64,000 nucleotides of DNA from Pseudoalteromonas sp. MSK9-3 (GTDB taxonomy: Bacteria > Pseudomonadota > Gammaproteobacteria > Enterobacterales > Alteromonadaceae). The notes beneath the pieces are model-generated. The model searched no databases, was not told the DNA's origin, and saw nothing but the letters and a program-made list of their open reading frames with translations. Both the position numbers and the translations under genes were made by a program. The DNA lies in assembly GCF_003590335.1 (NCBI RefSeq), contig NZ_MIET01000007.1, forward strand, positions 62,001 through 126,000, read 5' to 3'. Positions 10,122-18,868 of the stretch are shown piece by piece. Every line of letters begins with the position of its first letter. Within the stretch, counting starts at the first letter, position 1.

Positions 10122-11618
10122 ATGAATTTATCCCCTCACAGCCCTTTTTCATCAAAAGCTAGCCAGTTACTCAGTTGGGGCCACTGGTTTACTTTTGCGA
10201 ACATTGGGCTGGTATTATTGATCAGCAGCAGCTACTTATTTGCCGACAAAAGTCCAACCTCTTTACTCGGTTGGTTTTACATGGTGATAACTTGGATTAG
10301 TCACACAAGCTTCATTACGTTTAGCGCATTTGTACTCACTATTTTTCCTTTAAGTATGATATTCCCCTATCCTCGGCATATTCGAGGTATGGCTGCTGTC
10401 ATTGCCACAGCTGGCATTTGCGTACTAAGCTTAGACGCATTCGTTTATTTTCAGCTAGGCTATCACTTAAACTTTTCTTCACTGCCAGATATTATCACCG
10501 TTTTGTGGAAAACCATTGTAGGTTCTCCGGTAATTACCTCCATTTTAAGTATCGGGTTTGTGCTGCTCATTTTTGCACTGGAGCTTATTGCTGGGAATCA
10601 TGCTTGGCGCCACTTAGATAAGCTTAAGTGTTTCAAATTCCCTCGTTATGCAACGGGACTATTGGTTTCTTGTTTTGCAATGAGCCATAGTATTCATATT
10701 TGGGCAGATGCAAATGCATATTTTGACATCACCAAGCAAGATAATGTCCTCCCATTGTCATACCCAACCACGGCGAAAAAGTTACTTGCGCGTCATGATT
10801 TATTAGACATTGAACATTATCAGCAAGCGACTGAAATTCATTTAGATAACACGCAAAATCAGTACCAGTTGCCGCATTCTTTACCTAGTTGTACGTCATC
10901 TAATCAGGCTGTTACTGTCCTTTACTTTGACGGCCCATTGGCGTTAGAAAACTTTATACAAGATAAGCCTGAGTTAACAGCTGTGCCCCAACTGATCCAA
11001 CCATCAGATCATCAAGATGCACTTTTTAACCTTGCTTTTGGGTTACCAGCATACTACCAAACCGCGAATAACCCGCACCCTTCATGGGATCCAAATAACC
11101 ATATTTTAGCGTTACAACAGCCTGACACACATAGCAAAAACGTTAATGCCAACAATCCGCCGCCGCTAATCTCTGTTGTTAATGGGTCAACTAATAATAT
11201 GACGTATGACAAACAACAGTATTATTTTATATTTTCATTGGCTGAGCCAAAAAGCGACGTGGTGATAAGCAACACCTATTATACCAATATACCTACACTA
11301 CAAAATATTATGGGGTTTAAACAGTTACAAGATATCACCTACACACTACTTGCCGAGCATTTTAGCTGCGCCAAGCTTGCTGAGGCGACCATGATCGCAC
11401 GTAACTTAACGCATAGTAGGAGTGAGGGCGTAAACTTTACCCAAGGTGTACTCGTCGCGCTCAAAAAAGATCGTATTACGCTTGTAAAAAGAGATGGAAG
11501 TTATGAACATATCTCTGGTGCCGAAGGGTTTGCTATTGAACAAAAACTAGATGTGCCCTTTTTAATTCAAAGTATCAAAACGCTTAAAAAGTTCTCTGTC
11601 GATACCTCAACCAAATAA
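10122..11618 (+). CDS. yejM: YejM/PbgA/LapC-like inner-membrane LPS regulator, short periplasmic domain
   Basis: YejM (PbgA, LapC) senses lipopolysaccharide and controls LpxC proteolysis through LapB. The N-terminal half is a clear match: residues about 13-40 (LLSWGHWFTFANIG, compare MVSWGHWFALFNIL in E. coli) and five hydrophobic segments to about residue 190 form the DUF3413 membrane domain. The linker and periplasmic pseudohydrolase part (about 240-498) diverges strongly. It retains SYPTTAKKLLARHDLLD and LYFDG (compare LITVDG), but it is about 90 residues shorter than the 586-residue E. coli protein and keeps little of the sulfatase-type metal site. The gene follows yejL by 4 bases. Family assignment is firm; an enzymatic role is unlikely. 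Confidence 0.88.
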   Translation: MNLSPHSPFSSKASQLLSWGHWFTFANIGLVLLISSSYLFADKSPTSLLGWFYMVITWISHTSFITFSAFVLTIFPLSMIFPYPRHIRGMAAVIATAGICVLSLDAFVYFQLGYHLNFSSLPDIITVLWKTIVGSPVITSILSIGFVLLIFALELIAGNHAWRHLDKLKCFKFPRYATGLLVSCFAMSHSIHIWADANAYFDITKQDNVLPLSYPTTAKKLLARHDLLDIEHYQQATEIHLDNTQNQYQLPHSLPSCTSSNQAVTVLYFDGPLALENFIQDKPELTAVPQLIQPSDHQDALFNLAFGLPAYYQTANNPHPSWDPNNHILALQQPDTHSKNVNANNPPPLISVVNGSTNNMTYDKQQYYFIFSLAEPKSDVVISNTYYTNIPTLQNIMGFKQLQDITYTLLAEHFSCAKLAEATMIARNLTHSRSEGVNFTQGVLVALKKDRITLVKRDGSYEHISGAEGFAIEQKLDVPFLIQSIKTLKKFSVDTSTK

Positions 11619-11639
11619 CACTTGCCAATAAGCTCTAAT

Positions 11640-11668
11640 CGGCTATCTTAATATTAAGGAGATAGCCG
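11640..11668. other. Hairpin between yejM and DUF4124 gene
   Basis: An inverted repeat CGGCTATC...GATAGCCG encloses the palindrome TTAATATTAA. It lies 21 bases after yejM and just before the aaggac ribosome-binding site of the next gene. It may be an RNA processing/stability element or a weak terminator. Confidence 0.5.
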
Positions 11669-11679
11669 AAGGACGCACC

Positions 11680-12153
11680 ATGATTAAGATAATTATTGCA
11701 TTTTCATTGTTATTTAGCACTTTACTCGATGCCAAATCAGTCGTTAACTACTATAAGTGCGTAAACGAAAGAGGGTCTACTTACAGTCAATTCCCATGTG
11801 GTCAAAACGCAACACAACATACTCTTTCACATTCAGATCCAGATGTTGCAATTCCCTCAGAGCAACACTATAAAACCCTCAATCAGCTTGAAAAAAAGCA
11901 GCTCGTACGTAATCTCAAAAAGTCATTGCGTGCCAAGCGACATGAGGTCGCTATTTTAAATAGAGACAGAGATCGTGCCACACGCGATCAACAAGAGAGG
12001 ATCCGTCATGTTATGGATGATAAAAAACGTAAGGAAACCGTAAAAGATATCAAAAAGCAGCTTAAGTCGATTAATAGAAAGCATAAAAAAGAAGTTAAAG
12101 TGGTCACAAAACAAATAGCTAGGATAGAAAAAAAGCTAAAACGCTATGAATGA
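11680..12153 (+). CDS. DUF4124-type secreted coiled-coil protein
   Basis: The 157-residue protein has a signal peptide (about 1-18, ending LLDAKS) and a short DUF4124-like motif with two cysteines (YKCVNERGSTYSQFPCG, about 25-41) that probably form a disulfide. A highly charged Lys/Arg-rich helix from about 65 to the end looks like a coiled coil. DUF4124 proteins are periplasmic and uncharacterised. It sits alone between yejM and aceK. Confidence 0.7.
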   Translation: MIKIIIAFSLLFSTLLDAKSVVNYYKCVNERGSTYSQFPCGQNATQHTLSHSDPDVAIPSEQHYKTLNQLEKKQLVRNLKKSLRAKRHEVAILNRDRDRATRDQQERIRHVMDDKKRKETVKDIKKQLKSINRKHKKEVKVVTKQIARIEKKLKRYE

Positions 12154-12228
12154 TCTATCAAGGTCTTTGACAAAGAACCAGTAAAGCATGTTAATCTAAC
12201 AACAAGTCAGACCACTTGGTAAGCTTTT

Positions 12229-13977
12229 ATGGATGCGTTTGCAATATCTAAGCTGATATTAGCCGGTTTTACAAAACATTATCGACTATTTCAATCTATC
12301 ACCAAAGAAGCACCTGAAGCATTTGCCCAACAACATTGGGATAAGATGCAAAAAATAAGTTCAATGCGCATTGATCATTATGACCAACGTGTTGAAGAGA
12401 CCATTACTCAGTTAAAAATGACAGTAACGTGCTCAACGCTCAATGAAAGTTTATGGCTAAATATCAAACGGCAGTACCTCGACTTATTGACCTTTCATCC
12501 ACAAGCCGAACTTGCAGAAACTTTCTATAATTCAGTGTTTTGTAGGCTATTTCATCGTCGATACTTTAATAATGCGTTTATTTTTGTTCAAACAACACTC
12601 AAAAATGCACCAGCTCTGCCTGTTGAGGCAGAATATCGCAGTTACTTCCCTGTGGTGGAGGGGCTCATCCCTACCATTCGCAATATTGTTGAGCATATTG
12701 ATTTTAAATGCCAATTTCGAGATCTCGAGCAAGATATCCGCAACCTAGTCAAAGCATTTATTAAGCAAGCACCCGATACGCATCATCATGGCCATATGAT
12801 GCGTTTTGATATGCTTGAAGCGCCATTTTATCGTAATAAAGCAGCGTATATTGTGGGCCGAGTTGTTTCCACCAGCGGTGTACAACCGTTTATTATCGCT
12901 GTACTACATCATCATAAAGGGGGCTTATACATAGACGCCCTACTTACAAGCTCATCGCAGATGCGTGTTATTTTTGGTTTCGCACGTGCTTATTTCTTAG
13001 TTGAAACACACGCCCCCTCTGCCATGATGCGTTTTTTAAACCAATTAATGCCCAGTAAAACACCCGCTGAACTATACAACGCGATCGGCTTTCACAAACA
13101 AGGTAAAACTGAATTTTATCGCGAGTTTCTAGACCACCTTGATACCACTCAAGACAAATTCACGATTGCTCCCGGTACACTGGGCATGGTGATGATGGTA
13201 TTTACTCTCCCTAACTTCCCTTATGTATTCAAAGTTATCAAAGATACCTTCTCGGAAAGTAAGCCCTTTGGTAGAGATACCGTAGTGCAGCGATACCAAC
13301 TCGTAAAAAATCATGACAGGGTGGGCCGTATGGCCGATACAATAGAATATTCCAATGTTGTCATTCCCAAAGGACGTATTGAGCCTGCATTGCTAACCAC
13401 CTTAATGCAGACTATATCGGGCAGTATGCAAATAGAAGATGACGTTGTCACGATTAAACATTTATATATTGAACGGCGTATGACTCCGCTAAATTTGTAT
13501 TTAGAGAATGCCAATGACGCCCAACTAGAGCATGCCATGATCGACTATGGTCATGCCCTTAAAGAAATGCTCCATGCCAATATCTTTCCCGGTGACATGC
13601 TATTAAAAAACTTTGGTGTTACCAAGCACATGCGCATCGTTTTCTATGATTACGATGAAGTACAATACCTAACCGATATGAATTTTCGACGCATGAAAAA
13701 GCCGTCTCTTGAGGATCTCTATTCTGGTGCAGATCAGCAATCGATTGCACCACAAGATGTATTTCCTGAGCAACTATATACATTTGTACTCACAAACCCT
13801 AAACTCAAGACGGTGTTTAAGAACGCGCACCCTGATCTGCTGGACGTCGATTATTGGTTACAAGCGCAAAAGGACGTGACCAATAAAGTGGTTAAACACA
13901 TTTATCCGTACCCACAACAGCAGCGATTCAAATATTTAGACAAAACAATAATAAAGGAAAGCCGTGAACATAAGTAA
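12229..13977 (+). CDS. aceK: Isocitrate dehydrogenase kinase/phosphatase AceK
   Basis: AceK phosphorylates and dephosphorylates isocitrate dehydrogenase, controlling the split between the TCA cycle and the glyoxylate bypass. At 582 residues it matches E. coli AceK (578). The ATP loop APGTLGM is at 314-320, Lys335 lies in FKVIK, Asp370 in RMADT, Asp456 in NIFPGD and Asp474 in YDYDE, corresponding to E. coli K336, D371, D457 and D475. All are intact. In enterobacteria aceK follows aceBA; here it stands without them and overlaps a LysR-family regulator gene by 14 bases. Confidence 0.97.
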   Translation: MDAFAISKLILAGFTKHYRLFQSITKEAPEAFAQQHWDKMQKISSMRIDHYDQRVEETITQLKMTVTCSTLNESLWLNIKRQYLDLLTFHPQAELAETFYNSVFCRLFHRRYFNNAFIFVQTTLKNAPALPVEAEYRSYFPVVEGLIPTIRNIVEHIDFKCQFRDLEQDIRNLVKAFIKQAPDTHHHGHMMRFDMLEAPFYRNKAAYIVGRVVSTSGVQPFIIAVLHHHKGGLYIDALLTSSSQMRVIFGFARAYFLVETHAPSAMMRFLNQLMPSKTPAELYNAIGFHKQGKTEFYREFLDHLDTTQDKFTIAPGTLGMVMMVFTLPNFPYVFKVIKDTFSESKPFGRDTVVQRYQLVKNHDRVGRMADTIEYSNVVIPKGRIEPALLTTLMQTISGSMQIEDDVVTIKHLYIERRMTPLNLYLENANDAQLEHAMIDYGHALKEMLHANIFPGDMLLKNFGVTKHMRIVFYDYDEVQYLTDMNFRRMKKPSLEDLYSGADQQSIAPQDVFPEQLYTFVLTNPKLKTVFKNAHPDLLDVDYWLQAQKDVTNKVVKHIYPYPQQQRFKYLDKTIIKESREHK

Positions 13978-14902
13978 AATAGACCTCAACTTGTTGGTAT
14001 ATTTAGATACGCTGCTGCGAGAATGTAATGTTACGCGAGCCGCAAATCAACTGAGCATTACACAGCCGGCAATGAGTAATGGCTTAAAACGCCTGCGTAA
14101 CTTATTTAACGACCCTATTTTAGTACGTACCAGTGAAGGGATGGTGCCGACTGAAAGAGCGTTAGAACTGCAACCCGTTGTTCGCGGGATCTTAATGACG
14201 CTAGAAGAAACATTAGCGCCTAATCGAGAGTTTGAAGCAAGCCAAAGTAAACGCGTATTTCGTATTATGGCCAGTGACTATGCAGCAAGTACTTTGGCAC
14301 CCAAATTACTGAGTAAATTACACGCAGAAGCACCAGAAACAACATTAGATATTTTAACGCCAAGTGACGTGACCTTTCATGATGTAGAGAATGGCAAAGT
14401 CGATATGGCGATCAACCGCTTTGAAAATTTACCCCAATCATTCCATCATAAACGCATTTGGAAAGACAGTTTTTGCTGCTTGGTAAAATCCGATAACCCC
14501 ATAATTGAACAGTTTAGCCTCGATGCATACCTCAAAGCACGCCACATATGGGTGAGTAAAACAGGCTTTGGTGTTGGTGTCGGCATGGACCCTGAAGACG
14601 TGCAAAAACTTGGTTGGGTAGATGAAGCTCTCGCTCATTTCGGTAAACACAGAAATATCGCAACGTTCACGAGAAATTATCACGTAGCAATTCACTTAGC
14701 GAAAGAACAAAACTTAGTTGCGACATTGCCTTCCAAAGCTGCAAATATTTACCAAGATGACCCTGGTTTAAGTATTTTAGAGCCGCCCTTTCCGATCCCA
14801 CCGTTTGAATTAGATATGATCTGGAGCCCACTATTGCACAGAGATGCAAGCCATATTTGGCTAAGACAGAAAATAGCCGAAGTTGCCGACCAGCTTAAAT
14901 AG
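13964..14902 (+). CDS. LysR-family transcriptional regulator
   Basis: The 312-residue protein has a typical N-terminal winged HTH (residues about 5-65: LNLLVYLDTLLRECNVTRAA, TQPAMSNGLKRLRNLF) of the NodD/NahR-like subgroup, and a C-terminal effector-binding domain (about 92-305). It starts at GTG 13964 with aaagga upstream, inside the last codons of aceK, so the two are probably co-transcribed and may be translationally coupled. The target is unknown; a role in acetate or glyoxylate metabolism is only suggested by aceK. A strong hairpin follows 13 bases after the stop. Confidence 0.92.
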   Translation: MNISKIDLNLLVYLDTLLRECNVTRAANQLSITQPAMSNGLKRLRNLFNDPILVRTSEGMVPTERALELQPVVRGILMTLEETLAPNREFEASQSKRVFRIMASDYAASTLAPKLLSKLHAEAPETTLDILTPSDVTFHDVENGKVDMAINRFENLPQSFHHKRIWKDSFCCLVKSDNPIIEQFSLDAYLKARHIWVSKTGFGVGVGMDPEDVQKLGWVDEALAHFGKHRNIATFTRNYHVAIHLAKEQNLVATLPSKAANIYQDDPGLSILEPPFPIPPFELDMIWSPLLHRDASHIWLRQKIAEVADQLK

Positions 14903-14915
14903 ACTGGCCGCAAAA

Positions 14916-14950
14916 TGACTGTTTGGCTGCCTATCGCAACCAAACAGTCA
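14916..14950. terminator. Hairpin terminator after aceK-lysR
   Basis: A perfect 11-bp stem (TGACTGTTTGG / CCAAACAGTCA) with a 13-base loop lies 13 bases after the LysR stop, between convergent genes. It lacks a U tract. Confidence 0.7.
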
Positions 14951-15007
14951 CTGTACTACTTGACACAGAAACCTTTAAAAGTCACCTAATCAGCATCATC
15001 GTAAGGA

Positions 15008-15454
15008 TTAAAACCACCGCCTTACTTTATTACAGTAGAAAAGATAATCCTTACCAAAAGCTTGCTTCATCTTTTGCTCCTCAAAGCGGATATACCAAGC
15101 ATGACTAACCGCGACAAAAATGAGTAAAAACACAAAAGCGAGAAAACTTGCACCAATAGCCAAGACGAACCCAAATAGCGCAATGGAAAAACCAAGATAC
15201 ATGGGGTTTCTAGAATACTGAAAAGGCCCGCTCGTAACCAATTTATTAGGCATACCGAAGGTCATAATGTTCGTATTTTCTCGTTTAAATACGCTTTTGC
15301 TGATCACACACAATAATAACCCTGAAATAATAAATGGGATCCCTATTAGCGTAATTGGGTAACTCAAGTTATGCTCAATCTTTAAACTCCAACAGAGTGA
15401 AACCATAAGCACAACACACACCAAAAATAAGATTGGGGGTAAAATTTTCTTCAT
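15008..15454 (-). CDS. Isoprenylcysteine carboxyl methyltransferase-like integral membrane protein
   Basis: This 148-residue membrane protein has about four hydrophobic segments and the ICMT/PEMT-like C-terminal motifs LVTSGPFQYSRNPMYLG (about 78-94) and RFEEQKMKQAFGKDY. Those motifs bind S-adenosylmethionine in the family. I start it at the ATG at 15454 because TTGGAG lies 8 bases upstream; the frame extends to 15478 without a better start. The substrate is unknown. A Crp/Fnr-type regulator gene lies upstream on the same strand, about 60 bases away. Confidence 0.82.
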   Translation of the reverse strand: MKKILPPILFLVCVVLMVSLCWSLKIEHNLSYPITLIGIPFIISGLLLCVISKSVFKRENTNIMTFGMPNKLVTSGPFQYSRNPMYLGFSIALFGFVLAIGASFLAFVFLLIFVAVSHAWYIRFEEQKMKQAFGKDYLFYCNKVRRWF

Positions 15455-15514
15455 TATTAATCTCCAAATTAAGTACATCTCACTTTAACGCAGAGGTAAA
15501 TACCATGCCTTAAC

Positions 15515-16105
15515 CTATGTTAAGCCCATCACTTTTCTTATTCTTGATAATGAAACATCTGTTACACCAATATACATCGCGACTTGGCGTAGTGGAATGT
15601 GGGGTGCCTCATCCGAAAACTCCCTCAAAAACTGTTGATACCTTTGTTGTCCAGAAAGTAATAATAAATCAGCTTCTCTTTTTTCTTTTTTGAGCACCAA
15701 CCGCTCGTAAACCTTTAATAAAAACATCGCCCATTGAGTATTGCGCTTCGCAAGCGTTAATAAATCGTCGTAACTCACTGACAGCGTATTACAAGGCACT
15801 ATTGCTTGCGTAAAAAATGGACTTGGACGCTTCTCTACCAAACTGCTCATGCTCGTAAAAGCACCACCGTATTTCACTAAAGACTTATTACGTTCATAAC
15901 CACGCTCGTCGATATAGTAATAACGTCCGATCCCTGATAACAGGAAAAACACGTCATTAACCATATCACCTGCACTAAAAATGATTTCTTTGGCTGCAAA
16001 AGTACGCACTTTAAAATAAGGCAAAGCAAGTGCTAAGTCATGCTCTGTAAATTTGATAAGCGATGTCGCAAACTGTTTAAACTGTGTGATCTGTCCCGGC
16101 TCCAC
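15515..16105 (-). CDS. Crp/Fnr-family transcriptional regulator
   Basis: The 196-residue protein has a cyclic-nucleotide-binding-type jelly roll (about 20-125, including FSAGDMVNDVFFLLSGIGRYY) and a C-terminal HTH (QVAMYIGVTDVSLSRIRK). No FNR cysteine cluster is present and the classic cAMP-binding signature is not obvious, so the ligand is unknown. It starts at GTG 16105 with GGAG 8 bases upstream. It probably forms a unit with the downstream methyltransferase-like membrane protein. Confidence 0.85.
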   Translation of the reverse strand: MEPGQITQFKQFATSLIKFTEHDLALALPYFKVRTFAAKEIIFSAGDMVNDVFFLLSGIGRYYYIDERGYERNKSLVKYGGAFTSMSSLVEKRPSPFFTQAIVPCNTLSVSYDDLLTLAKRNTQWAMFLLKVYERLVLKKEKREADLLLLSGQQRYQQFLREFSDEAPHIPLRQVAMYIGVTDVSLSRIRKVMGLT

Positions 16106-16179
16106 CTAGTATACTCCCTTGTACATTAACCCTCATTTAGACTCGCGTTTCCTCATCACCAGCGTGAAAAATATCCACC

Positions 16180-18606
16180 CTACATTCGACTTTTAACTTT
16201 ATTGGTCGCTTGTGAAGTGGCAGGATCATCCGGCCAAAAATGCTTTGGATATCGACCTTTCATTTCCTTTTGCACTTCTTTGTAACTATTTTTCCAAAAA
16301 TGCGCCAAATCTTGCGTTAGCTGTAATGGCCTTCTTGCCGGTGACAATAGCTCCATTAATAACGGCAGCTGGCCTCGACATAATTTAGGTGTTTCTGTTA
16401 ACCCATATACTTCTTGCATACGAACCGACACTTTAGCAGGCCCTTCGAGTTGATAAGCAATTTTTACATTAGAACCACTTGGAACCTGAATTCTAGTTGG
16501 CAGTATTTGTTCTAACAGCTGTTGCTGCTGCCAATCTAAACAACTTATTAAAGCCGATTTCAAGTCTAATTTTTTTAACTGTGTCAGCTGTTTAACATCA
16601 TGTAAAAATGGAGCAAGCCATTTATTTATTTCTTTAAATAAGGCCAACTCATCTAAATTGTTAAACTCAGACGGATAAAAACGTGACGCTAACGATAAAC
16701 GATTAAGGAAAGGCTTTACATCATCATATTGCACAAATAGCACAAAACCATGTTTTTTAATTAACGCTAACCAAGCTTGGGTTCTCGTTGCTATATCAAT
16801 CTCTTTCGAGCTTGGCACGGCATCAATGATCAACTCACCAATGGCGGTGCGATCTTCGTGTAAAAAGCGCCCTTTTTTGTCATCAAACTCACAAATACTA
16901 TAATGAGTAAACAAATAAGGTAACACGTCATTTAACTGCTTTATTGGTAAGTCAGTCGCACTGAATATACGCTGGCCTTTATGTCCCCCAAGCGCCGCAA
17001 TCGCGATGTAATCATCACTTAACCAATGACTATCATGACTGTTCACGCCTGCACCATTTGCCAGTATAAATCCTTGACCTCGCCGTTTAGCCAGCCTATC
17101 AGGAAAAGCTAGAGCAACGATAATACTTAAATGCTCTGTGGCAAGAGTAAGAGGCTTTGCCAGCTTTAAACGTTTTAACCATTGATTCAATTGTACCGTA
17201 AATGCGTGATGTGGCTGCTCCAATTGATTTAGTAACGCAACCCTTAACTCAGGGCTACTTGTTACCCTGCTTTCGAGCAATGCAATAAAGTAGCATGCCA
17301 ATGTTGTGATCCCAGATAACTTTGCTTCTAAAGCTTGAGCTTTGATCAACATGTGTGCCAAACGCGGCTCTGTACCAAAACTATGAACCTTGTTACCTAG
17401 AGGTGTTAGCTTGCCATTCTTATCAAGTATTTCGAGCATTTCTAACAACTGAGTCGCTTGCTCTATTTGACCATGACTTGGCTGATCGAGTAATGGCAAC
17501 TCAACGAGCTCCGTGCCCCATACTTTCGCTTCAAGCAATAAGCTGGCGATATCTGAACTGAGTACCTCTGGTGTATCATGACCATCGCGTCGTTCAAATT
17601 GTTCATGAGAACCCAATCGATATACAACGCCAGGCTCAATTCTTCCCGCTCGCCCAGCTCGTTGAATCGCTGATGACCTTGATATTGACACTGTCGATAA
17701 TTCTGTCACACCCGTTCTAAGATTAAATTGTGCAGCCCGACGCTTTCCACTATCAACAACAATCCTGATCCCTTCGATTGTTAATGAAGTCTCAGCCACA
17801 TTTGTAGTCAAGACGACCTTTCTCAACCCCGCTTTTGCAGGAGCAATAGCCGCTTGCTGAGTGTGTTTGTCTTGATCGCCAAACAAAGTGACTATTTCAG
17901 TATCGGACAATTTATAAGCCGATAACATTTGGGCTACTCTATGAATTTCTCGCTGTCCGGGTAAAAAAACCAGTGCGCTACCATGTTGCTCTTGTAATGC
18001 TTTAACCACTAAACCTGCAATCGCATCTAACCATTTTGATTCATCATGCAAAGGCTCATACACAGTATCAATAGGAAAGCTGCGCCCCTCACAACTCACA
18101 ACCGGCCCCCCTAAAAACTGCTGGTAACGCTGAGTATCGAGTGTCGCTGACATAACCAATATTTTTAGGTCTTCTCTGAGCACCATTTGCGTTTCAAGCG
18201 CCAAAGCCAATGCGGTATCTGCTGCCAAAGAACGTTCATGAAATTCATCAAATATAATTAAATCAACACCTGTGAGCTCAGGATCTGTCTGAATTAGCCT
18301 CGTCAACATCCCCTCTGTGACTATTTCTAACTTAGTATGGTTAGACACTTTGACATCATTCCTAATACGAAGCCCAACACTTTGGCCAACAGGTTCCTGT
18401 TGCTGTTTAGCTAAAAACTGCGCGATATTTCTTGCGGCAAGGCGCCGAGGTTCAAGCATTATGATCCGCTTAAAATGCCCATCTCTTATTAACTTCAAAG
18501 GTAACCAAGTTGACTTACCGGCTCCGGGAGGGGCTTGTAACAACACTTTACTCTGACAGTGCAACTCAGAAATAAGCGAAGGATAAATTGATTCTATTGG
18601 TAACAA
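16180..18606 (-). CDS. hrpB: ATP-dependent helicase HrpB
   Basis: HrpB is a DEAH-box-type helicase of uncertain physiological role. The 808-residue length matches E. coli HrpB (809). Motifs in order are Walker A APPGAGKST (25-33), the DEFHER box, VMSATLD, NVAETSLTIEG and QRAGRAGR, then the HA2 domain and the HrpB-specific C-terminus (CRGQLPLLMELLSPARRPLQ). Translation appears to start at TTG 18606 with an AGG upstream, and the N-terminus aligns directly with other HrpB proteins. Confidence 0.95.
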   Translation of the reverse strand: MLPIESIYPSLISELHCQSKVLLQAPPGAGKSTWLPLKLIRDGHFKRIIMLEPRRLAARNIAQFLAKQQQEPVGQSVGLRIRNDVKVSNHTKLEIVTEGMLTRLIQTDPELTGVDLIIFDEFHERSLAADTALALALETQMVLREDLKILVMSATLDTQRYQQFLGGPVVSCEGRSFPIDTVYEPLHDESKWLDAIAGLVVKALQEQHGSALVFLPGQREIHRVAQMLSAYKLSDTEIVTLFGDQDKHTQQAAIAPAKAGLRKVVLTTNVAETSLTIEGIRIVVDSGKRRAAQFNLRTGVTELSTVSISRSSAIQRAGRAGRIEPGVVYRLGSHEQFERRDGHDTPEVLSSDIASLLLEAKVWGTELVELPLLDQPSHGQIEQATQLLEMLEILDKNGKLTPLGNKVHSFGTEPRLAHMLIKAQALEAKLSGITTLACYFIALLESRVTSSPELRVALLNQLEQPHHAFTVQLNQWLKRLKLAKPLTLATEHLSIIVALAFPDRLAKRRGQGFILANGAGVNSHDSHWLSDDYIAIAALGGHKGQRIFSATDLPIKQLNDVLPYLFTHYSICEFDDKKGRFLHEDRTAIGELIIDAVPSSKEIDIATRTQAWLALIKKHGFVLFVQYDDVKPFLNRLSLASRFYPSEFNNLDELALFKEINKWLAPFLHDVKQLTQLKKLDLKSALISCLDWQQQQLLEQILPTRIQVPSGSNVKIAYQLEGPAKVSVRMQEVYGLTETPKLCRGQLPLLMELLSPARRPLQLTQDLAHFWKNSYKEVQKEMKGRYPKHFWPDDPATSQATNKVKSRM

Positions 18607-18868
18607 AGCAAAGCCTAGCAGGATAATATTTATCTATATTAACATGTTAGAAGTCGGTATTTGCACCTTTTTAATATCACAATGAATGATTGAACAAGCC
18701 AACAACAAGTTAAAGGTAAGTAACTAAAAGGTTGCCAAAATGATTAAAAAAGAGTATTTATTACTGAGTTAAGCAATAAACTCAAGTAATGAAATAAATA
18801 ATATATTACATCTATATTATTTATTTAGCACAATTATTCACCTAAAATATAGGCGAGCGCGGTAGGTT
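18607..18868. other. AT-rich divergent intergenic region
   Basis: This 262-bp AT-rich spacer lies between the divergent hrpB and ABC permease genes and probably holds both promoters. I cannot define the elements confidently and see no ORF. Confidence 0.4.
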
